A stretch of DNA of 10,129 nt from an uncultured Erysipelotrichaceae bacterium. Lineage in GTDB: Bacteria; Bacillota_I; Bacilli_A; RF39; UBA660. The notes beneath the pieces were generated by a model. That model worked only from the letters and a program-made list of their open reading frames with translations, ran no database searches and had not been told where the DNA came from. Every line of letters starts with the position of its first letter. Positions within the stretch are counted from its first letter, which is position 1. Below are positions 5,718 to 10,129 of this stretch, piece by piece. The stretch lies in contig CACZQD010000076.1 of NCBI GenBank assembly GCA_902783215.1, positions 1 through 10,129 on the forward strand. Direction: 5' to 3'. The translations under genes were made by a program, and so were the position numbers.

Positions 5718-6014
5718 ATGAATATGCAAGCTATGTTACAAAAAGCTCAAAAGATGCAAAAGGAAATGATGAAGACTCAAGAAGAAATAAACAATAAGGT
5801 TTTTGAAGGAAAATCTTCATTTGTTAATGTAAAAGTAAAGGGAACAAAAGAAATAGTAGAAGTAAATATTGATAGTGAAGAAATGGATAAAGATGATATT
5901 GAAATGCTACAGGATATTATTGTGGTAGCTATAAATGATGCTTTATCAAAAGTAGATAAAGAAACCGAAGAAAAATTAGGAAAATATACACAAGGAATGC
6001 CAGGTTTATTCTAA
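5718..6014 (+). CDS. ybaB: YbaB/EbfC family nucleoid-associated protein
   Basis: A 98-residue DNA-binding nucleoid protein of the YbaB/EbfC (B. subtilis YaaK) family, almost always found between dnaX and recR as here. The N-terminal helix MLQKAQKMQKEMMKTQEEI and the middle region KEIVEVNIDSEEM, DIEMLQDIIVVAINDALSKV fit the family, as does the tail TQGMPGLF. I prefer ATG 5718 because AAGGGA (5703-5708) is nine bases upstream; an in-frame ATG at 5709 would lie one base from that Shine-Dalgarno, which is too close. ATG 5724 is a third option. The stop codon overlaps the recR start by one base (TAATG). Confidence 0.93.
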   Translation: MNMQAMLQKAQKMQKEMMKTQEEINNKVFEGKSSFVNVKVKGTKEIVEVNIDSEEMDKDDIEMLQDIIVVAINDALSKVDKETEEKLGKYTQGMPGLF

Positions 6015-6613
6015 TGCAATATCCAGAACCAATACAAAATTTAATAGAATGCTTTAAAAAATATCCATCAATTGGTGCGAAAAGTGCTGAAAGATATGCA
6101 TTAGCTACTTTGTCACTTGATAAAGAAATACAAGATTTATTGATTAAATCCATAGGTGATTGTTCTACTAAAATTACTTATTGTGAAAAATGTAATAATT
6201 TTACAGAAGAAAAATTATGTAAAATATGTAAGGATAAATCACGAGATAGTAATTTGTTGTGTATTGTAGAAGATCCTCGTAATATTATTCAAATTGAAAG
6301 TAGTAATATATATAATGGATATTACTATGTGTTAAAAGGTTTAATTTCTCCTTTAGATGGTATTGAGCCAAGTGATTTAAAATTAGAACAATTGGTAAAA
6401 ATAATCAAAGAAAATAAAACAAAAGAAGTGATAATGGCTGTTAAACCAAGTATTGAAGGAGAAACCACTTCATTATATATATCAAAATTATTAGAAAAAG
6501 AAAACGTAACAGTATCAAAATTAGCGCAGGGTGTACCGATAGGTGCTGAAATAGATTATGTAGATTCTTTAACACTAGAATTAGCTTTAGAAAATCGTCA
6601 AAAATTAAATTAA
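6014..6613 (+). CDS. recR: Recombination protein RecR
   Basis: A 199-residue member of the RecFOR mediator complex, which helps load RecA onto single-stranded DNA gaps. It has the helix-hairpin-helix YPSIGAKSAERYAL (17-30), a four-cysteine zinc finger (C57, C60, C69, C72) and a TOPRIM domain starting LLCIVEDPRN with Glu86. ISPLDGIEPSDL and VPIGAEIDYVDSLTLELAL correspond to the conserved ISPLxGIxPxxL and lPVGGDLEYaDexTL segments. A substitution is noticeable: the usual ATNPTxEGEAT reads AVKPSIEGETT here. The start is shared with the ybaB stop (TAATG), suggesting translational coupling. Length is typical (about 198). Confidence 0.96.
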   Translation: MQYPEPIQNLIECFKKYPSIGAKSAERYALATLSLDKEIQDLLIKSIGDCSTKITYCEKCNNFTEEKLCKICKDKSRDSNLLCIVEDPRNIIQIESSNIYNGYYYVLKGLISPLDGIEPSDLKLEQLVKIIKENKTKEVIMAVKPSIEGETTSLYISKLLEKENVTVSKLAQGVPIGAEIDYVDSLTLELALENRQKLN

Positions 6614-6655
6614 TCATATTATTCTTTATATTGCATAATATTTAATGGTGAAAAC

Positions 6656-6844
6656 ATGATAAAAAAATTAATACTATTAATTAAAAAATTAGTGTTTAGT
6701 TTTTTTTTACTATATGCTTATAATGTTATAGTTGAACCATTAAATTTAAATATTCCAATTAACATTATCACACTATCTTTATTAACTATATTTGGAGTTC
6801 CTGCTTTAGTAAGTTTAATAATAATTAGCGTAGTTATATTTTAA
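6656..6844 (+). CDS. BofA-family small membrane protein
   Basis: A 62-residue, strongly hydrophobic protein with two predicted membrane segments (about 8-26 and 38-62) and a Lys-rich N-terminus. The second half, LNIPINIITLSLLTIFGVPALVSLI, lines up with the end of B. subtilis BofA (IHVPINLVTTAISGILGIPG...), keeping PIN, Thr39 and G-[IV]-P. In B. subtilis bofA also lies downstream of recR. BofA inhibits the intramembrane protease SpoIVFB, which processes pro-sigma-K during sporulation. This protein is shorter than the 87-residue BofA, and nothing else here concerns sporulation, so its role may differ. The Shine-Dalgarno is weak (GGTG, 6647-6650). It lies 42 bp after recR, the largest gap in the operon. 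Confidence 0.7.
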   Translation: MIKKLILLIKKLVFSFFLLYAYNVIVEPLNLNIPINIITLSLLTIFGVPALVSLIIISVVIF

Positions 6845-6855
6845 AGGAGTAGTAT

Positions 6856-7797
6856 ATGTTGGATGATTATATTGAAACTCAATCAATAGCATATAAAACA
6901 ATTAAAAATCAAGTAATTAATGATCTAGTTAGTCATGCTTATATTATTGAGTCAAATAAAAGTAATGTCGGAATGAGTTTTGCAAAATCCTTTGCAAAAA
7001 CTTTATTGTGTCCAAATAAATATACTAATTTAAACAATTGTGATAAATGTACTCAATGTAAAAATATTGATGAAAATAATTTTATTGAATTTAAGATAAT
7101 AGAACCAAATGGAAATTGGATAACAAAAGAACAAATAGAAGATTTACAAAATACATTTATGAAAAAACCAATAGTAGGGACTAAAAAAGTATATATAATA
7201 AATCATTTTGACAAAATGAGGCAAAACCTAATGGATAAAATGTTAAAATTTATAGAAGAACCATTAGATGGAATAATTGCAATCTTAGTAACTGATAATA
7301 AAAATAAAATAATAGAAACAATTTTATCTAGATGTCAATTAATTAGCCTAAAAACAATATCTGAACCAGCATCAGACAATATTATAGAAAATATTAAAAA
7401 TAATATAGATTTTTCAAAATATAAAAATATAGAAATAAATGAAGAAAAAATAGATAAAATAATTAATTTTATATCCTATTATGAAAAGAATAAAAAAAAG
7501 ACATTACTATTTACTAAAGAATTATGGCATGATAATTTTAATAATCAAGAGGAAAATGATTTCTGTTTAAATGTTATATTGTTATTTTATAAAGAAATAT
7601 TAAATTACAAAATAGATAATAAAATAGAAATATTTAAAAAATATGAAAACATATTAAAAGATATAAATAAGAATAATGATATTAATCAAATATCAGATAA
7701 AATAGTTGTTATTATTGAAATAATTAATAAAATCAAATATAATGTAAATCAGAATTTAATAATCGATAAATTAATAATTGAATTAGAAAAGAGGTAA
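6856..7797 (+). CDS. holB: DNA polymerase III subunit delta'
   Basis: A 313-residue stator subunit of the clamp loader, an AAA+-fold partner of the DnaX product encoded upstream. Like other delta' proteins it lacks a usable Walker A (the region reads ESNKSNVGMSFAKSFAKTL, without GKT) and a proper Walker B (KVYIINHFDKM), but keeps a zinc finger (C52, C62, C65, C68), the MLKFIEEP segment (129-136) and the SRC motif (158-160). The C-terminal half is very Asn/Lys/Ile-rich and poorly conserved. AAAGGAG (6843-6849) supports the start. It lies 11 bp after the bofA-like gene and six bases before yaaT. A divergent DnaX paralogue is the only alternative and is unlikely without the P-loop. Confidence 0.92.
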   Translation: MLDDYIETQSIAYKTIKNQVINDLVSHAYIIESNKSNVGMSFAKSFAKTLLCPNKYTNLNNCDKCTQCKNIDENNFIEFKIIEPNGNWITKEQIEDLQNTFMKKPIVGTKKVYIINHFDKMRQNLMDKMLKFIEEPLDGIIAILVTDNKNKIIETILSRCQLISLKTISEPASDNIIENIKNNIDFSKYKNIEINEEKIDKIINFISYYEKNKKKTLLFTKELWHDNFNNQEENDFCLNVILLFYKEILNYKIDNKIEIFKKYENILKDINKNNDINQISDKIVVIIEIINKIKYNVNQNLIIDKLIIELEKR

Positions 7798-7803
7798 GAA
7801 ATA

Positions 7804-8598
7804 ATGATTGATGTAGTTGAAATATCTATTGGAAATAGTGAAAATAAACATTTGTGTTCAAGTTCTGAATATGAGTTAAACAAGGGCGTAAATATAATTG
7901 CTAAAACAGATAAAGGATTACAATATGGTATAGTTACAAAAAGTAATTTTAAAGTAAAGCCTCAAGAAGTTACTGAAACATTATTTAAAGTATCTCGAAT
8001 AGCTAATAAAGAAGATTTTAGAAAAAATAAACAAAATTTTTCCCATGCATCTAAAGCTTTAAAAAAATGTAAAAATTTAATAAAAAAATATAAATTAAAT
8101 ATGTCTTTAATAAATGCCTATTATAATTTTGATCGTAGTTTATTATATTTCCAATTTGTATCAGATGAAAGAGTAGATTTTCGCGATTTAGCAAAGGAAC
8201 TAGCAAGTATATATAAAACAAGAATTGAATTAAGACAAATAGGAGTACGTGATAAAGCAAAATATATTGGTGGATGTGGACCGTGTGGAAAAGAATTATG
8301 TTGTCGTCAATTCTTAAAAGATTTTGAAAGTGTTTCTATTAATAATGTTAAAAATCAAAATTTATCCTTAAATCCATCTAAGATAAATGGAGTATGTGGT
8401 AGATTACTTTGTTGTATGAAATATGAAGATGAGTGCTATAAAGAATTAAGAAAAGATATGCCAACAATAGGTAAAATGGTTGAAACTGATCAAGGAAAAG
8501 GAAAGGTAATCAGTATCGATATTTTAAAACAGACATATCGAGTTGACTTAGGTGATAAAGGAATTATTGAGTGTGAGGTAAATGGAAGTAATAAATGA
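7804..8598 (+). CDS. yaaT: PSP1-domain protein YaaT (RicT)
   Basis: A 264-residue protein of the PSP1/YaaT family. In B. subtilis, RicT forms an iron-sulfur-containing complex with RicA (YmcA) and RicF (YlbF) that affects RNase Y-dependent mRNA processing, as well as biofilm formation, competence and sporulation. The family's cysteine signature is intact: GGCGPCGKELCC (C158, C161, C166, C167) and VCGRLLCCMKYEDEC (C198, C203, C204, C211). The N-terminal part contains KGVNIIAKTDKGLQYGIV, and the family core LRQIGVRDKAKYIGG leads into the cysteines. GAGG (7791-7794) lies nine bases before ATG 7804. The stop codon is TGA, which with TGG-encoded Trp elsewhere shows the standard bacterial code. Its last 17 bases overlap yabB. 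RicA and RicF are not in the window. Confidence 0.93.
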   Translation: MIDVVEISIGNSENKHLCSSSEYELNKGVNIIAKTDKGLQYGIVTKSNFKVKPQEVTETLFKVSRIANKEDFRKNKQNFSHASKALKKCKNLIKKYKLNMSLINAYYNFDRSLLYFQFVSDERVDFRDLAKELASIYKTRIELRQIGVRDKAKYIGGCGPCGKELCCRQFLKDFESVSINNVKNQNLSLNPSKINGVCGRLLCCMKYEDECYKELRKDMPTIGKMVETDQGKGKVISIDILKQTYRVDLGDKGIIECEVNGSNK

Positions 8599-9301
8599 TT
8601 TATTAGAATATAATAATATGAAAATTATTCAAGATAATGAAACATTTAATTTTTCATTAGACTCTGTATTATTACCAAATTTTGTAACCATAAATAAAAA
8701 TATTAACAATATTTTAGATATTGGATGTGGTAATGCACCTATACCTTTAATCATTTCTACAAAAACAGATGCTAAAATAATTGGAGTAGAAATACAATCT
8801 AAAATAGCAGATATGGCTATGAGATCTGTAGAGATTAATAATAAACAAAATCAAATTAAAATCATTAATCAAGATATTAATGATTTTTATAAATATGAAA
8901 ACACAGGAAAATATGATATAATAACGTGCAACCCACCATTTTTTAAAAATGAAAGAAAGTCACATAAAAATAATAGTGAATATAAAACAATTGCTCGACA
9001 TGAAGTAAAACTTAATTTAGAGCAAATAATGCAAATAGGCAAAAAACTATTAAAAAATAATGGAGTTATTGCTTTAGTACATCGTCCGGAAAGATTAGTA
9101 GAAATATTAGAATTAATGAAACAATATAATATTGAGCCAAAAAAACTACAATTTGTTTATCCAAAAACAAATAAAGAAGCTAAAATGATTTTAATTGAAG
9201 GACGAAAAAATGGTAAAAGTGGACTTAAGATTTTACCACCAATTTATGTTCATACTGATAATAATGATTACACAGAGCAAGTTAAATTAATGTTTAAGTA
9301 G
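8582..9301 (+). CDS. yabB: TrmN6/YabB-like SAM-dependent N6-adenine methyltransferase
   Basis: A 239-residue class I methyltransferase closely resembling B. subtilis YabB, which is grouped with the tRNA1(Val) A37 N6-methyltransferases (TrmN/YfiC). Motif I is ILDIGCGNAPIP (44-55), the acidic residue ending motif II is Glu70 (IIGVEIQ), and motif IV is NPPF (117-120), the signature of N6-adenine or N-methyltransferases. KIIQDNETFNFSLDSVLL, IARHEVKLNLEQ, ALVHRPERL and KILPPIYV match YabB almost in register. ATG 8582 is chosen because the residues ahead of KIIQ (DLLEYNNM) align with YabB; GAGG (8575-8578) is only three bases away, and the gene overlaps yaaT by 17 nt. The exact RNA target is not shown by the sequence. 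The yabA gene that stands between yaaT and yabB in Bacillus is absent. Confidence 0.9.
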   Translation: MEVINDLLEYNNMKIIQDNETFNFSLDSVLLPNFVTINKNINNILDIGCGNAPIPLIISTKTDAKIIGVEIQSKIADMAMRSVEINNKQNQIKIINQDINDFYKYENTGKYDIITCNPPFFKNERKSHKNNSEYKTIARHEVKLNLEQIMQIGKKLLKNNGVIALVHRPERLVEILELMKQYNIEPKKLQFVYPKTNKEAKMILIEGRKNGKSGLKILPPIYVHTDNNDYTEQVKLMFK

Positions 9302-9309
9302 GTGATATG

Positions 9310-10129
9310 ATGTCTCAAAAAAGTTATAATGGTAAAAATAGTGTTTACATTATCCCCACACCAATAGGGAATATGGAAGATATAACTATAAGAGCTATTA
9401 ATGTATTAAAAATGATTGATATAATTTTTTGTGAAGATACAAGAGTTACAGGGCAATTACTAAAATATTATGATATCAAAAAAAAATTAATATCAAGCCA
9501 TAATTATAATGAAAAGCAAAATACAGATAAATTACTTAAATATTTGAATGAAGGTTTAAATATTGGAATTGTTTCAGATAGAGGTACCCCAATTATAAGT
9601 GATCCAGGTTATGCTTTGGTTAAATGTGCAATTGATAATAATTATAATGTTATTTCATTACCTGGTGCGACCGCACTTATTCCTTCATTAACTTCATCTG
9701 GGATAGCACCAATGCCATTTTTATTTTATGGATTTTTAGATAGTAAAAAAACTCATCGTATAAAACAATTAGAAAACTTAAAATATATTAAATCGACTTT
9801 AATATTTTATGAAGCACCTCACCGAATTGTTTCAACAATAAAAGATTTGGGAAATATTTTGGGAAATAATCGAAAATGTAGTATTTCCCGGGAAATATCA
9901 AAAAAATATGAAGAAATATATCGTGATACTTTGGGAAATATTATTTCCCAAATAGAAAATATTAAAGGAGAAATAGTAATTGTAGTAGAAGGTAATCAAA
10001 ATAAAGAAGATTATAGTGAAATAGATTTAATTGATCATGTAAAACTATATATTGATCAAGGCATGAAAACAATGGATGCAATTAAACAAGTTGCTAAAGA
10101 AAGAAATATGAAAAAAAGTGATGTTTATA
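9310..10129 (+). CDS. rsmI: 16S rRNA 2'-O-ribose C1402 methyltransferase RsmI (3'-truncated by window edge)
   Basis: 273 residues are visible and no stop is reached; the family is about 280-290 long, so little is missing. RsmI (YraL/YabC), a tetrapyrrole-methylase-fold enzyme, methylates the ribose of C1402 in the ribosomal decoding centre. Motifs: YIIPTPIGNMEDITIRA (13-29), FCEDTRVTGQLL (40-51), IVSDRGTPIISDPG (87-100; usually SDAGTPGISDPG), LPGATALIPSLTSSGI, FYEAPHRI (167-173) and SREISKKYEEIYRDTL (193-208). AGGTG (9300-9304) fits ATG 9310 better than the preceding in-frame ATG 9307. It follows yabB by eight bases. The DNA for residues 179-217 is densely filled with GGGAAATA/TATTTCCC elements, including an exact Noc-type palindrome that uses a CGG arginine codon (Arg194), unusual for this gene set. 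Confidence 0.95.
   Translation, partial: MSQKSYNGKNSVYIIPTPIGNMEDITIRAINVLKMIDIIFCEDTRVTGQLLKYYDIKKKLISSHNYNEKQNTDKLLKYLNEGLNIGIVSDRGTPIISDPGYALVKCAIDNNYNVISLPGATALIPSLTSSGIAPMPFLFYGFLDSKKTHRIKQLENLKYIKSTLIFYEAPHRIVSTIKDLGNILGNNRKCSISREISKKYEEIYRDTLGNIISQIENIKGEIVIVVEGNQNKEDYSEIDLIDHVKLYIDQGMKTMDAIKQVAKERNMKKSDVY
9846..9953. repeat. Cluster of TTTGGGAAATA elements inside rsmI
   Basis: TTTGGGAAATA occurs on the + strand at 9846-9856, 9858-9868 and 9930-9940, and on the - strand at 9942-9952 (as TATTTCCCAAA), around the exact Noc-type palindrome at 9882-9897. The pair at 9930-9952 forms an inverted repeat with 10-bp arms and a 3-nt centre. The + copies encode Leu-Gly-Asn each time. The same 11-mer appears at 1308-1318 in gyrA and 3145-3155 after gyrA. 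Confidence 0.6.
9883..9896. other. Exact Noc-binding-site consensus in the rsmI coding sequence
   Basis: ATTTCCCGGGAAAT matches the published B. subtilis Noc-binding consensus at all 14 positions; the palindrome extends to 16 bp (9882-9897). Noc is a ParB paralogue that blocks division over the nucleoid. In frame it reads S-I-S-R-E-I, with Arg as CGG and Ser as TCC. That a Noc protein exists in this organism is not shown by the window. Confidence 0.6.

Noticed and set aside
6614..6655. Promoter or terminator between recR and the bofA-like gene
   Set aside because: CATAAT and a short ATATT/AATAT inverted repeat are present, but there is no convincing -35 box or T-run; such matches are expected in DNA this AT-rich.
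6886..6990. holB as a broken ATPase because its Walker A is missing
   Set aside because: Delta' subunits normally lack a functional P-loop, so this is family-typical and not decay.

Overview
The window is a compact, very AT-rich stretch of a Firmicutes/Mycoplasmatota-type chromosome, close to the replication origin. Evidence for the lineage: gyrB-gyrA are adjacent, followed by tadA, dnaX, ybaB, recR, a bofA-like gene, holB, yaaT, yabB and rsmI, which is a shortened form of the Bacillus subtilis origin-proximal order. TGG is read as Trp and TGA is used as a stop (end of yaaT), so this is not a TGA=Trp mycoplasma. An uncultured Bacilli/Erysipelotrichia-like or Acholeplasma-like organism fits, but the species cannot be fixed from this sequence.

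Layout. Bases 2-640 hold the C-terminal part of GyrB and 652-3087 a complete GyrA. Bases 3088-4037 are the most interesting part: seven identical copies of the 16-bp ParB (Spo0J) site parS, TGTTTCACGTGAAACA, packed into about 0.9 kb. They surround, and partly overlap, a minimal SRP RNA gene (about 3250-3327, own promoter and terminator) and the tadA gene (3389-3802). Several sites sit inside larger perfect palindromes of 26-32 bp whose outer arms differ between copies. One doubles as the apparent terminator of gyrA, one abuts the -35 box of the SRP RNA promoter, and one lies directly upstream of the tadA Shine-Dalgarno sequence.

From 4038 to the right edge, eight genes on the + strand run with gaps of at most 42 bp or with overlaps, and so look like one operon: dnaX (clamp loader tau/gamma), ybaB/yaaK (nucleoid-associated protein), recR (recombination mediator), a 62-residue BofA-family membrane protein, holB (clamp loader delta'), yaaT/ricT, yabB (TrmN6-like methyltransferase) and rsmI (16S rRNA methyltransferase, cut off by the right edge). 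The genes serve DNA topology, replication, repair and RNA modification.

A second chromosome-organisation signal is present: the rsmI coding sequence contains an exact match (9883-9896) to ATTTCCCGGGAAAT, the binding site of the nucleoid-occlusion protein Noc, a ParB paralogue. It is flanked by repeated TTTGGGAAATA elements, and a one-mismatch version lies just after gyrA. The window therefore appears to carry both ParB and Noc-type targets. No CRISPR, insertion sequence, phage gene or tRNA was seen.
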